Shown one piece after another: positions 1 to 8,444 of a DNA stretch of 64,000 nucleotides. Every line of letters starts with the position of its first letter. Within the stretch, counting starts at the first letter, position 1. Under the pieces are notes generated by a model. It was not told the origin of the DNA, did no database searches, and saw nothing but the letters and a program-made list of their open reading frames with translations. The position numbers were made by a program, and so were the translations under genes. Origin of the DNA: Streptomyces sp. Tu6071 (GTDB taxonomy: Bacteria; Actinomycetota; Actinomycetes; Streptomycetales; Streptomycetaceae). The stretch is from the NCBI RefSeq assembly GCF_000213055.1, contig NZ_CM001165.1, forward strand, positions 7,185,445 through 7,249,444, read 5' to 3'.

Positions 1-1567
1 CCGGGTCCACCCGCGCCACCCGCACCTCGACGGAGCCCCGGACCGCCGAACCGACCGTGAGCCAGGGGCCCGTGCGGAAGGCGGCGGGCGGGCCGCCGAA
101 GGGGTCCCAGGTCGCGCCCGCCGCGTCCACCGGCCAGTGCGCGCGCGAGCGCGAGACGCCCGTCCCGCCCGCGACCGAGAGCCGCTCCACCGGCCTGCGG
201 TGGGCCGCCCGGCCCGCCTCGTCGACGAGCGTCGCGCTCGCCTCCCAGGCGCCCGCGCCCGCGTCCGCCGAGTACTCGGGCGTCGCGTGCGTGGAGTAGC
301 CGAGCCGGGCGTAGTGCGGGTCGTCGGGCCACGGCCGCGCCGGATCGCTGTGGTCGCCGCCGTGGTTGACGACTCGTACGACGCCGTCCGCCGCCGTGCC
401 CGTCACGAGCCACCCGGGCCCGTCCAGCGTGCGCGTGAAGTCGCCGCGCTCCACCGCGAGCGGCTCGGGCTCCGCCGTCCACACCGGGTGCGAGGCCGGG
501 AGCAGCAGCCCCGCGAAGCCCTTGCTCGCCCAGTACGGCGAGGCCGGGCCCGAGTACACCTGGAGGAGCCCCCGGAAGGGGCGGTGCCAGCCCAGGCTCA
601 GGAGCCCGTCCTCCGTGAGCGCCCCGTTCTCCGTGAAGTAGGAGAGCGTGCGCGCCGCGAGGCCCCGCGTCTCGCCCGGCGTCACCGGACTCGCGTCGAA
701 GAGCGCGCCCGTCCACAGCGGGGCGAGCGCCGCCCAGCGGTACGTGAGCGAGCGGCCCTGGAAGAGCGGGGCCCCGTTGCCGCCCACGAGGTGCCGCCAG
801 TCGGCGAGGAAGAGCCGCAGCCGCTCGCGGTAGCGCTCGGCGAGCCCTTCGGGAGCCTGCGCGCCGAGTACGCGCGTGAACCACAACGGGTAGAGGTGCA
901 TCGCCCAGCCGTTGTAGTGGTCGTGGTTGCGGTGCGCCCCGCCGGTCAGCCCGTCCGAGTACCAGCCCCCGCCCTGGTACCACTCCTCCGTCGTCGCGAT
1001 CGTCCGGTCCAGGTCCTCCTGGCGCCACTGCCCGCCCACCGCGCGCGCGAACGCCTCGGTGACGCCCTGGAACCAGATCCAGTTGTTCTGCGGCATGTCG
1101 GTGCCGACCATGAGACCGAGCCAGTCGAGGAGTTGGGCGCGGGTGCGCTCGCTCAGGCGGTCCCAGATCCACGGGCGCGTCTCGTGGAGCGCGAGCGCGA
1201 TCGACGCGGCCTCGACCTTCGCCTGGTTGGCCTCGGCGAAGGTGGGCCACCGCTCGGGGCTCCCCGGGTCGACGCCCGCCGCGAGGCCGCGCGCGTACCA
1301 CTCGGCGAAGCCGTGCGGGTCGTGCCCGTCCTCGCCGCGCAGCCGGAAGGCGGCGAGGAGGAAGGTGCGCGCGAAGCCTTCGAGCCCGTCGCTCCACTCG
1401 CCGCTCGCGCTCGCGGGACCCGGCAGCCGGATCAGCGCGTGCCGCTCGCTCGCGTACGGGCGCACGGCGCGCAGCATGTCGTCGGCGAGCCGCCCCCAGC
1501 GTGCCCGCCCGGTCCACGCGGCGGGGTCTGCGGGGCGGGCGTGACCCGGCGTGCTCGGCTGCGGCAT
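1..1567 (-). CDS. DUF2264 domain protein (3' end outside window)
   Basis: The reading frame is open from ATG 1567 to the left edge, so at least 522 residues are present and the C-terminus is missing. The start is supported by GAAGGAG about nine bases upstream. The translation has the aromatic, His/Asp-rich pattern of DUF2264 proteins (for example PQNNWIWFQG near residue 160 and HRNHDHYNGWAMHLYPLW near 217), a helical barrel fold related to polysaccharide-lyase and glycosidase-associated proteins. No signal peptide is seen, so it should be cytoplasmic. DUF2264 genes commonly sit in sugar-use loci, and this one is divergent from a ThuA/dehydrogenase pair. The biochemical role is unknown; action on an oligosaccharide is an inference. 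Confidence 0.85.
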   Translation of the reverse strand, partial: MPQPSTPGHARPADPAAWTGRARWGRLADDMLRAVRPYASERHALIRLPGPASASGEWSDGLEGFARTFLLAAFRLRGEDGHDPHGFAEWYARGLAAGVDPGSPERWPTFAEANQAKVEAASIALALHETRPWIWDRLSERTRAQLLDWLGLMVGTDMPQNNWIWFQGVTEAFARAVGGQWRQEDLDRTIATTEEWYQGGGWYSDGLTGGAHRNHDHYNGWAMHLYPLWFTRVLGAQAPEGLAERYRERLRLFLADWRHLVGGNGAPLFQGRSLTYRWAALAPLWTGALFDASPVTPGETRGLAARTLSYFTENGALTEDGLLSLGWHRPFRGLLQVYSGPASPYWASKGFAGLLLPASHPVWTAEPEPLAVERGDFTRTLDGPGWLVTGTAADGVVRVVNHGGDHSDPARPWPDDPHYARLGYSTHATPEYSADAGAGAWEASATLVDEAGRAAHRRPVERLSVAGGTGVSRSRAHWPVDAAGATWDPFGGPPAAFRTGPWLTVGSAVRGSVEVRVARVDP

Positions 1568-1662
1568 GAGGCGTGACTCCTTCGTGAGACGACTGGTCCG
1601 CGGGACGGCGACCAGCGGCGACCCGCGCCAGTCTTGCGCACCGGGCCCGCCGTGACGAGACT

Positions 1663-1692
1663 GGGGAAAGCGGTTTCTAAATTGTTTTCCCC
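1663..1692. promoter_or_regulatory. LacI-type operator candidate upstream of the DUF2264 gene
   Basis: GAAAGCGGTTTC (1666-1677) is a near-palindrome of the kind bound by LacI-family repressors. It sits inside a larger inverted repeat, GGGGAAA (1663-1669) with TTTCCCC (1686-1692). It lies about 100 bases upstream of the DUF2264 start, where a repressor could block transcription. No LacI gene is adjacent, so the regulator would be encoded elsewhere or be the distant one at 58.2 kb. Confidence 0.45.
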
Positions 1693-1750
1693 GCCTCCTC
1701 GGCAGCCCGTCGCGGGGTCCCCCGGGGTCCTGTGCGGACGCTGTGATTGC

Positions 1751-1794
1751 ATTAGTCAAGCCGATTGACAAACCAGGCGCGTCGTCCGTACGTT
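1751..1794 (+). promoter_or_regulatory. Promoter with palindrome over the -35 box, upstream of the thuA-like gene
   Basis: TTGACA (1765-1770) and TACGTT (1789-1794) are separated by 18 bases and fit a housekeeping promoter. The -35 box is one half of an inverted repeat, GTCAA (1755-1759), five bases, TTGAC (1765-1769), which extends to about eight bases per arm with one mismatch. A protein bound here would occlude RNA polymerase. The leader to the chosen start of the next gene is about 170 bases; I see nothing structured in it. Confidence 0.5.
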
Positions 1795-1970
1795 CGTGTG
1801 GCCGAGCGGAGCACCCGCGCCGGTGGCGGCGTCGCCGGCGCGACGACACCGTGAACCACCCCGTGCCCGCGAAGCCCTTCCCCCGGGCCCGCGCGGTGCG
1901 ACCGACCGGCCCCCACCCGCCTCGATCCGGCCGTGCGGGGCCGTGAGCACCGATGGGAGCGTGCAAGACC

Positions 1971-2621
1971 ATGACGAACCCCAGCCGAAGGGCGCTCGTC
2001 GTCCGCGGCGGGTGGGAGGGACACTCACCCGTCGAGATCACCGACCTCTTCCTGCCCTTCCTCAAGGACGCCGGATTCACGGTCGACACCTCGGACACCC
2101 TCGACGTCTACACCGACGCCGAACGCCTCGCCGCCACCGACCTGGTCGTCCAGTGCTGGACGATGGGCGAGGTGACCCCCGGTCAGAGCGCGGGCCTGAT
2201 CGCGGCGGTCCGCGCGGGCACCGGCTTCGCCGGCTGGCACGGCGGCGTCGTGGACTCCTTCCGCGGCGATCTCGACTATCAGCGGCTCACCGGGGGGCAG
2301 TTCCTCATGCACCCCGAGGGCTACCACGATCACCGCGTCCACATCGTCCCCGGGCACGAACTGGTCGCGGGGATCGAGGACTTCGACGTCCACACGGAGC
2401 AGTACTGGGTCGCGACCGACCCCGCGATCGAGGTGCACGCCACGACGGTCTTCCCGGCGGGCGAGGAGCACGGCCGGGAGGTCGTGATGCCGGCCGTGTG
2501 GAGCCGCCACCACGGCGCGGGACGCGTCTTCGTCAACACGATCGGCCACAAGCCCGACGACTTCGACGTGCCCGAGGCACGCGTCCTGACCGAGAGGGGA
2601 CTGCTGTGGGCGAGCCGCTGA
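1971..2621 (+). CDS. ThuA-like domain protein
   Basis: A 216-residue protein of the ThuA family, a class I glutamine-amidotransferase-like fold named after the rhizobial trehalose-use protein. Family marks are ALVVRGGWEGHSP near the N-terminus, the segment GTGFAGWHGG near residue 87, and the later HTEQYWV and RVFVNTIGHKPDDF. No signal peptide. ATG 1971 is preferred to ATG 1953 because GGGAG (1955-1959) precedes it. It overlaps the next dehydrogenase gene by 16 bases, so the two are co-translated. In rhizobia ThuA and the Gfo/Idh protein ThuB act together in 3-ketodisaccharide formation; a similar job on a different glycoside is inferred here. Confidence 0.85.
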   Translation: MTNPSRRALVVRGGWEGHSPVEITDLFLPFLKDAGFTVDTSDTLDVYTDAERLAATDLVVQCWTMGEVTPGQSAGLIAAVRAGTGFAGWHGGVVDSFRGDLDYQRLTGGQFLMHPEGYHDHRVHIVPGHELVAGIEDFDVHTEQYWVATDPAIEVHATTVFPAGEEHGREVVMPAVWSRHHGAGRVFVNTIGHKPDDFDVPEARVLTERGLLWASR

Positions 2622-3694
2622 GGATCGGCATCGTGGGCGCGGGCGCCATCAGCGGCGCCTACCTCGACTCCCTGGACCGCCTCACCCGCCCGCTGCGGGT
2701 CACCGCCGTCGCCGACCTCGACCGGACGCGCGCGAAGGCCGCCGCGGGTCGGGCCGGGGACGCGGTCGCGCTCGGCTCGGTCGCCGAACTCCTCGCCCGC
2801 GAGGACGTCGACGCCGTGCTCAACCTGACGATTCCCGCCGTGCACGCCGAGGTCGCCCTCGCCGCGCTCGCCGCGGGCAAGCACGTCTACGGCGAGAAGC
2901 CGCTCGCCGCGACGCGCGAGGAGGCCGCGGCGGTGCTCGCCGCGGCCGGGGCCGCCGGGCTCCGGGTCGGCTGCGCCCCCGACACGGTGCTCGGCACGGG
3001 GACGCAGACCGCGCGCAAGGCCGTCGAGGACGGCCGCATCGGCACGCCCGTCGCCGCGACCGCCTTCATGACGACGGCGGGGCACGAGGCGTGGCACCCG
3101 GACCCGGAGTTCTACTACCGGCCCGGCGGCGGCCCGCTGCTCGACATGGGCCCGTACTACCTCTCCGCGCTCGTCCACCTCCTCGGCCCGGTCGCCAAGG
3201 TCACGGGCGCGGTGTCCACCCCGCGCGCGGAGCGCGTCATCGGCAGCGGCCCCCGCGCGGGCACCCGCTTCCCCGCCGAGGTGGACACGCACGTGACCGG
3301 GGTCCTGCACCACGCGAGCGGCGCGCTCAGCACGCTCGTGATGAGCTTCGACATCCCGGCGGCGCGGCTGCCGCGCATCGAGGTGTACGGGACCGAGGGC
3401 TCGCTCTCGGTGCCCGACCCCAACGGCTTCGACGGGCCCGTCGAGCTGAACCGGGGCGAGGGCTGGGAGGAACTGCCCGTCAGCGCCGGGTTCCCGGGCG
3501 CGGGACGCGGCGTCGGCCTCGCCGACCTGGCCGACTCGCTCCGTACGGGCCGTACGCACCGCGCCTCCGCGGATCTCGCCCACCACGTGCTCGACACGAT
3601 GCTGACGCTGCTCGACGCGGCGCACGAGGGTGTCACCCGGGACGTGGCCAGCACGTGCGAGGTGCCGACGCTCGTGACGACCGGGCGCGTCTGA
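2606..3694 (+). CDS. Gfo/Idh/MocA oxidoreductase, ThuB-like
   Basis: A 362-residue NAD(P)-dependent sugar dehydrogenase. The N-terminal Rossmann domain begins IGIVGAGAISGAYLDSL, and GKHVYGEKPLA near residue 91 carries the Glu-Lys-Pro signature that places the catalytic lysine. The C-terminal half has the family alpha/beta sheet region with GGGPLLDMGPYYLSAL near 172. The GTG start at 2606 has GAGAGGGG upstream and lies inside the end of the ThuA gene, so translation is coupled. Substrate is unknown; the ThuA partner suggests oxidation of a glycoside at C3. One of five Gfo/Idh genes in the window. Confidence 0.88.
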   Translation: MGEPLRIGIVGAGAISGAYLDSLDRLTRPLRVTAVADLDRTRAKAAAGRAGDAVALGSVAELLAREDVDAVLNLTIPAVHAEVALAALAAGKHVYGEKPLAATREEAAAVLAAAGAAGLRVGCAPDTVLGTGTQTARKAVEDGRIGTPVAATAFMTTAGHEAWHPDPEFYYRPGGGPLLDMGPYYLSALVHLLGPVAKVTGAVSTPRAERVIGSGPRAGTRFPAEVDTHVTGVLHHASGALSTLVMSFDIPAARLPRIEVYGTEGSLSVPDPNGFDGPVELNRGEGWEELPVSAGFPGAGRGVGLADLADSLRTGRTHRASADLAHHVLDTMLTLLDAAHEGVTRDVASTCEVPTLVTTGRV

Positions 3695-3779
3695 GGGACC
3701 GTACGCCCCGAGGGCACCGGCGCCCGGCGGCCCCGTCGCGGAGCGGATTCCGTGGCGGGCCCGCCGGGCGGCCGGTACC

Positions 3780-4100
3780 TCTCCGATGGACGGACGCGCA
3801 CGACGACTTCCTGCGGGAGCCGCTCGCCGCGTCGCCGGGCGTGAGGAGCCGGCCGCCCACGTCGGGGGCCGCCCCGCCGACCGCCTCTCGCGGCGCCCGG
3901 CCACGAACAACCGCGTCCCGCCGACCCGCCCGACTCGGCGCACGCGACGAGCTGCTTCGTCACCCACCGCGTCGACGGCGCCGATCCCACGCGCCCGGTC
4001 CCGCCCCCGGCCGGGGCGGGCCACTACGAGGACGCCTTGCGCCGGATCGGGGACACCTGGTTCCTCGCCCGTCTTCCCCCTCGCCTCCAGTGGTCCGGCT
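3780..4100 (+). pseudogene. Possible SnoaL-like gene remnant
   Basis: This gap between genes holds protein-like segments in different frames. One frame reads WTDAHDDFLREPLAA from 3787; a second reads TSCFVTHRVDG from 3947 and continues to HYEDALRRIGDTWFLAR. The second resembles the last strands of a SnoaL/NTF2-like domain, where a conserved Trp-Phe/Arg-Ala-Arg segment ends the fold. No single frame with a start codon covers both, so a functional gene is unlikely. It may be a decayed gene with indels, or chance in high-GC sequence; confidence is low. Confidence 0.3.
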
Positions 4101-4127
4101 CCGCGCCACGGGGTCCACCAGCCCGGA

Positions 4128-4169
4128 GGGGCGGTACGGGACCACGCGCTGCCGGTCCCGTACCGCCCC
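4128..4169. terminator. Hairpin terminator after the GH18 gene
   Basis: A perfect 16-base-pair stem (4128-4143 with 4154-4169) around a 10-base loop, just beyond the stop codon of the minus-strand GH18 gene. There is no U tract, which is usual in Streptomyces. Confidence 0.75.
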
Positions 4170-4189
4170 CGTACTCGGTGCTCCGCCCG

Positions 4190-5941
4190 TCAGGGCATCG
4201 CGTGCACGTGCGGACCGACCGCGTTGCTCCAGGCGTTGCCCGCCGTCGCGTCCCAGTTCGTGGACCAGGTCATCGCGCCGCGCAGCGCCGGGTACGTCGT
4301 GGAGGGCTTGAAGGAACCGCAGTTGGTGCCCTTCGAGAGACAGTCGAGCGCGTTGTTCACGACGCTCGGCGCCACGTAGCCGCCGCCCGCTCCGCGCGTC
4401 GAGGCCGGGAGGCCGAGGCCGACCTGCGAGGGGGCGAGGCCGCCCTGGAGCTGGATGCAGGCGAGCGCGGTGAGGAAGTCCACCGTGCCCTGGCTGTAGA
4501 CCTTGCCGTCGCAGCCGAGCATCGAACCACTGTTGTAGTACTGCATGTTGACGACCGTGAGGATGTCCTTCACGTTGAGCGCCGTCTTGAAGTACTCGGC
4601 CGAGGTGGACTGCATGTCGATCGTCTGCGGCGCCATCGTGAGGACGAGCGAGCTGCCCGCCTTCGCGGACAGGGAGCGCAGGGCCTGCGACATGTAGGTG
4701 GAGTTGACGCCGTTCTCCAGGTCGATGTCGACACCGTCGAAGCCGTAGGTCTGCATGAGGGACCACAGCGAGTTGGCGAAGTTCGTCGCGGAGGTGGTGT
4801 CGGAGACGGACACCGTGCCGTTCTGGCCGCCGACCGAGATGACGACCTTCTTGCCCGCCGCCTGCTTCGCCTTGATGTCGGCCTTGAACTGGTCGACGGT
4901 GTAGCCCTTCAGGCCCGCCGAGTCGAGCGTGAAGGACACGGCGCCCGGCGTGGTGGTGGCGTCGGCGAAGGCGACGGCGATGATGTCGTACTGCGCCGGG
5001 ACCTGGGCGAGCGTCTGCACGGTCGCGCCGTTGTCGAAGTTCTGCCAGTAGCCGGTCACGGCGTGCTTCGGGACGGAGCCGCCGCCCCCGGGGTTGCCGC
5101 CCGAGGTCGTGGTCGCCGAGACCGCTGCCGACTTCGGGGACTCGCCCGCCGCGTTGACGGCCGTGACCTGGAAGCTGTACGTCGTGGCCGCGGTCAGGCC
5201 GGTGACGGTCGCCGAGGCGCCGGTCACCGACTGCACCTTGGCGCCGTCGCGGTACACGTTGTAGCTCGTCGCGTTCGTGACGGCGTTCCAGCTCAGCGGG
5301 ACCGAGGTCGCCGCCGCCGCGCCCGCCTTGAGGCCGCCGGGCGCCCCCGGGACGCTCGGCGTGGTGCCCCCGCCGCCGCCCCCGTCGGGGCCGAGCACGG
5401 AGACGTCGTCGGCGTAGTACGCGGGCTGCCCGTACCAGCCGTGCAGGTAGACCTGGACCGAGGTGGTGCTCGCGCCGGTCGTGAAGGTGGTCTTCAGCTG
5501 CGACCAGCCGGAGGCGCCGGGGGTCCAGGTGGACACGTCCGTCGTGCCGGTGCCGCTCGCTCCGAGGTACACGTACGAGCCCTGCACGTACGCGCTGAGC
5601 GTGTAGGTGGCGTTCGGCTTGACCTTGACGGTCTGGGAGCACTGGCCCGTGTCGGACGCCGACGGGGCCGCCTTCAGTGCGGTGCTGCCCGCGTGGACCG
5701 GCGAACCCACCGCCTCACCACTGCCGTTGCTACAGGTCCACCCCGAGAGCCCCGACTCGAAGCCGGGGTTCTGCGCGTTGTTGACGTCGGCGGCCTGTGC
5801 GGTCCCCGCGACGAGGCCGCTCAGGAGCAGCGCGGTCGCGGACACGAGGGCGCCCGTACCGAGGAGCCGGCGCAGGCGGGAGCGGGGGGAGGGGCGGGTG
5901 CGGCCGGGTCTGCCGGTCGTCGAAGAGGGGGCGCGTTCCAC
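4190..5941 (-). CDS. Secreted GH18 chitinase-type glycosidase with CBM and Fn3 domains
   Basis: A 583-residue exported enzyme. Residues 1-50 form a long signal peptide ending AGTAQA. Residues 52-185 are a carbohydrate-binding jelly-roll (NPGFESGLSGWTC onward), followed by a Gly-rich linker, a fibronectin type III domain (about 196-280), a second Gly linker and the GH18 barrel (about 292-583). The catalytic motif DGVDIDLE gives Glu409 as the acid/base, and QYYNS is the usual Tyr-containing substrate segment. GTG 5941 was chosen because GGAGG lies five bases upstream; longer in-frame starts lack a ribosome site. It hydrolyses beta-1,4-N-acetylglucosamine polymers outside the cell. Its promoter carries chitinase-type DasR repeats. 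Confidence 0.93.
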   Translation of the reverse strand: MERAPSSTTGRPGRTRPSPRSRLRRLLGTGALVSATALLLSGLVAGTAQAADVNNAQNPGFESGLSGWTCSNGSGEAVGSPVHAGSTALKAAPSASDTGQCSQTVKVKPNATYTLSAYVQGSYVYLGASGTGTTDVSTWTPGASGWSQLKTTFTTGASTTSVQVYLHGWYGQPAYYADDVSVLGPDGGGGGGTTPSVPGAPGGLKAGAAAATSVPLSWNAVTNATSYNVYRDGAKVQSVTGASATVTGLTAATTYSFQVTAVNAAGESPKSAAVSATTTSGGNPGGGGSVPKHAVTGYWQNFDNGATVQTLAQVPAQYDIIAVAFADATTTPGAVSFTLDSAGLKGYTVDQFKADIKAKQAAGKKVVISVGGQNGTVSVSDTTSATNFANSLWSLMQTYGFDGVDIDLENGVNSTYMSQALRSLSAKAGSSLVLTMAPQTIDMQSTSAEYFKTALNVKDILTVVNMQYYNSGSMLGCDGKVYSQGTVDFLTALACIQLQGGLAPSQVGLGLPASTRGAGGGYVAPSVVNNALDCLSKGTNCGSFKPSTTYPALRGAMTWSTNWDATAGNAWSNAVGPHVHAMP

Positions 5942-6026
5942 AACTACCTCCGGAAGGGAGTTACTTGGAGGAGAACAGGGCACTACGGGCACTGCGGGTG
6001 CGGAACGGTGGCCACCGTCTGACCGG

Positions 6027-6060
6027 AGGATGGTCCAGACCAATCGGGTTGTCAAGACCT
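6027..6060 (-). promoter_or_regulatory. GH18 promoter with two DasR-like repeats
   Basis: Two copies of the chitinase direct repeat lie on the plus strand: TGGTCCAGACCA (6031-6042) and TTGTCAAGACCT (6049-6060), 18 bases apart. Read on the minus strand, TTGACA (6055-6050) is 17 bases from CATCCT (6032-6027), so the repeats overlap the -35 and spacer. The first copy matches the palindromic DasR-responsive element, which links the gene to N-acetylglucosamine control. Confidence 0.7.
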
Positions 6061-6119
6061 CTGACGGGCCGTGGGGGTCTTCGGGCGGGTACGGGCCGGG
6101 GGAGCGCGGGCGCACGGCC

Positions 6120-6165
6120 GCGGGGGCGGTGCCCCGGGCCGTACGACCCGGAACACCGCCCCCGC
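6120..6165. terminator. Hairpin terminator after the GH99-like gene
   Basis: A 12-base-pair outer stem (6120-6131 with 6154-6165) with a second inner stem of G/C pairs, starting 17 bases beyond the stop codon of the minus-strand gene. Confidence 0.65.
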
Positions 6166-6181
6166 GCGGGTTCGCGCTCCG

Positions 6182-7444
6182 TCACACCACCGGTCGCGTC
6201 GGCCGCGTCTCGGTCAGCGGGATCTGGCCGCGCAGGAGCTTGCCGCCGTCACCCGTCAGGCGCAGGTAGTAGTCCGAGGAGCAGGCCGTGCCGTCCTCGT
6301 CGAGCGCCTTGATCCCGGAGCCCGAGGGCACGTCGGCCGCGCTCGCGGCGGTCTTCGCGATCTGGTTCGCCTCGTTGTACTCGTCGAACATCGAGATGTA
6401 GATGCCCTGCACCCCGACGCGCTTCATGTTGTAGAACTGGCGCCACATGAAGTCCCCGTGCGCCCGCTGCCCGTCCTGGAGGTCCCCGGGCAGCACGCAC
6501 GGCTGGTAGTCGATGCCGTGCGCGTCGCACTCCGCCTGGTCGGGGGTGTTGACGTTGGCGTAGAAGTTGTCGGCGTCGGCGACGGAGCCGATCCGGCCGA
6601 CCATCCACGGCGAGATCATGTCGAAGGCGTGGTACACCTCGGAGAACCCGGGACGGGAGTCCTCGCTCTCGGTGCGCCAGTGCGTCGGCACCCCGCCGAT
6701 CACGTAACAGCCCTGCGCCTTCAACCAGTTCACGACGTCGAGGCACTCCTCGGCGCCGAAGGGGCGGGCGTCGTCGCTGAAGCCGAAGCCCCACACGCAC
6801 ACCACGGGCCTGCCGTTCTGGTGCGCGTACGCCGAGGAGGAGGTGTGCGCGCTCATCTTCTCGGTCCAGTCCTGCTTGACCTGCTCGCGCATGCCGTTCC
6901 AGTTCGTCACGTCGTACATGACGTAGAACTTGCGGCCGTTGGCCTCGGCGGCCTGCCGCACCTTCTGCGCCATGCCGTCGCGCGTGGGGCCCTCGGAGCC
7001 GAAGGGGTTGAAGCGCTGGAGCGCGGCGGTGTCGATGCCGTACTCGCGCATCCACCGGAAGTGCGTGTCCACGGTCTGCTGGTCCCAGGACGAGAACAGA
7101 GCGGCCTTGCCGCCGCCGTTCAGGTCCGGCATCGCGGTCGGGTACGTGCGCGTGTACTCGGAGACGTCCGGCCAGGACTTCGCGCTGTTCGCGCCCGGGG
7201 CCGGGGCCTTGCTCATGTCGGGGCTCCAGTGCCACCACCCGTTGATGGGGGCGCCGTCGCCCGGAGCGGCGAACCAGCCCTGGTAGCCGACGGTGACCTT
7301 GCCGACGACGTCGCCGGCGGGGGAGGCGGCGGGTCCTGCCTGCGGCGCGGGGGCCGCCCCTGCCTGGCTCGCGGCGAAGCCGGTCCCGGCCGCCGCGGCG
7401 ACGGCGGCGCCGGTCAGGAGAAAGGAACGACGGGAGATGCTCAT
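6182..7444 (-). CDS. Exported GH99-like / GH71-type glycosidase
   Basis: A 420-residue protein with a Tat-type signal (SISRRSFLLTGAAVAAAAG, residues 2-20). The mature part has VGYQGWF, WWHWSPD and LFSSWDQQTVDTHFRWM, features of the GH99/GH71-like clan. MFDEYNEANQ puts two glutamates three residues apart (Glu355, Glu358), the arrangement of the GH99 catalytic pair. Such enzymes cut alpha-mannosides, or alpha-1,3-glucan in GH71; the substrate here is not settled. ATG 7444 is preceded by GAGAGG at about eight bases. It stands between its own promoter and terminator, next to the chitinase gene. Confidence 0.82.
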   Translation of the reverse strand: MSISRRSFLLTGAAVAAAAGTGFAASQAGAAPAPQAGPAASPAGDVVGKVTVGYQGWFAAPGDGAPINGWWHWSPDMSKAPAPGANSAKSWPDVSEYTRTYPTAMPDLNGGGKAALFSSWDQQTVDTHFRWMREYGIDTAALQRFNPFGSEGPTRDGMAQKVRQAAEANGRKFYVMYDVTNWNGMREQVKQDWTEKMSAHTSSSAYAHQNGRPVVCVWGFGFSDDARPFGAEECLDVVNWLKAQGCYVIGGVPTHWRTESEDSRPGFSEVYHAFDMISPWMVGRIGSVADADNFYANVNTPDQAECDAHGIDYQPCVLPGDLQDGQRAHGDFMWRQFYNMKRVGVQGIYISMFDEYNEANQIAKTAASAADVPSGSGIKALDEDGTACSSDYYLRLTGDGGKLLRGQIPLTETRPTRPVV

Positions 7445-7584
7445 GCGGGTGTGCCTCTCGGTCTGCCTCATCGGCGCGGCGGCACACCACGGGAGCGCTG
7501 CCGCGCACGGAACGGTCACGCCTGCTGGGGTGGGGGGAGTAAGGACGGCGGCAGTCCGTCCCTCCGTCAGCAGGCGCCGCACGC

Positions 7585-7614
7585 AAGCTAATCGACCTCA
7601 TGGGGTCTCGACAA
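7585..7614 (-). promoter_or_regulatory. Promoter candidate for the GH99-like gene, with palindrome
   Basis: On the minus strand TTGTCG (7614-7609) and TAGCTT (7590-7585) are 18 bases apart. Between them lies an inverted repeat, GACC (7594-7597), six bases, GGTC (7604-7607), a plausible repressor site. The leader to ATG 7444 is about 130 bases. Confidence 0.4.
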
Positions 7615-7761
7615 GGCTCCGGGACAACGATGTCAGAGCGGGGGTGCGCGGCGGGCACCCGATGGGAGCGCTCTCCGTCGTCCCCTGTCGCCCCGCCCCC
7701 GCCGTGTCGTACCTTCGCGCGGGGGCGGGCGGCAGGCGCGCCGCCCGGAGAGGAACGACGC

Positions 7762-8379
7762 ATGTCCCCGTACGTACGGCCCTACCGCGCCGCCGACCAC
7801 GAGGCGCTCGCCGACATCTGCGTGCGCACCGCGCACCTCGGCGGCGACGCCCGCCCGCACTACCGCGACCCCTCCGTCCTGCCCGTGCTCTTCGCGCACC
7901 CGTACGCGGCCTTCGAACCGGAGCTGTGCTTCGTCCTCGACGACGGCGGGCGCGCGGTGGGGTACGTGCTCGGCACAGCGGACACGGACCGCTTCGTCGG
8001 CCGCTTCCGCACGGAGTGGCTGCCGCGCCACGCCGACCGCTACCCGCTCCCCGGCGGCCCCGCGGCCGACAGCGACGACGTCATGGCGGGGCTCCTCCAC
8101 GACCCCGAGCGGATGCGCGTCCCGGCCCTCGAGGACTACCCCGCGCACCTCCACATCGACCTGCTCCCGTCCTTCCAGCGCCAAGGCCACGGAAGACGCC
8201 TGATGAGCGCCCACCTCCACGCCCTCGCCGCCCGGGGAGTCCCCCGCGTCCACCTCGGCATGGTCACCGCCAACACCCCGGCCCGCGCCTTCTACGACCG
8301 CTTGGGCTTCCAAGAGATACCCGTCCCGGACGCGGGGGAGCTGACGTATCTGGGGCGGGGGACGGGGGAGGGGCTGTAG
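7762..8379 (+). CDS. GNAT-family N-acetyltransferase
   Basis: A 205-residue acetyltransferase. LHIDLLPSFQRQGHGRRLM (about residues 131-149) is the acetyl-CoA pyrophosphate loop (Q-x-x-G-x-G/R type), and NTPARAFYDRLGFQEI is the final GNAT segment. The longer N-terminal half, with VRPYRAADHEALADICVRT, is like the acetyltransferase domains of the O-GlcNAcase/aminoglycoside-acetyltransferase-like group. ATG 7762 follows GGAGAGGAA. Substrate is not predictable. It converges on the DUF742 gene across a shared terminator. Confidence 0.85.
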   Translation: MSPYVRPYRAADHEALADICVRTAHLGGDARPHYRDPSVLPVLFAHPYAAFEPELCFVLDDGGRAVGYVLGTADTDRFVGRFRTEWLPRHADRYPLPGGPAADSDDVMAGLLHDPERMRVPALEDYPAHLHIDLLPSFQRQGHGRRLMSAHLHALAARGVPRVHLGMVTANTPARAFYDRLGFQEIPVPDAGELTYLGRGTGEGL

Positions 8380-8405
8380 GCGCCGCCTCCGTCCCCCGCA
8401 CGGCG

Positions 8406-8440
8406 GGCGGTGGTCCTCCGAGGGCCGGAGGACCACCGCC
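8406..8440. terminator. Bidirectional hairpin terminator
   Basis: A perfect 15-base-pair stem (8406-8420 with 8426-8440) with a five-base loop, between the converging acetyltransferase and DUF742 genes. It can serve both. Confidence 0.8.
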
Positions 8441-8444
8441 CCGC

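Noticed and set aside
137..1576. Long open frame on the plus strand, opposite the DUF2264 gene
   Set aside because: The product is Arg/Ala/Val-rich without motifs; the minus strand encodes a recognisable protein with a ribosome site.
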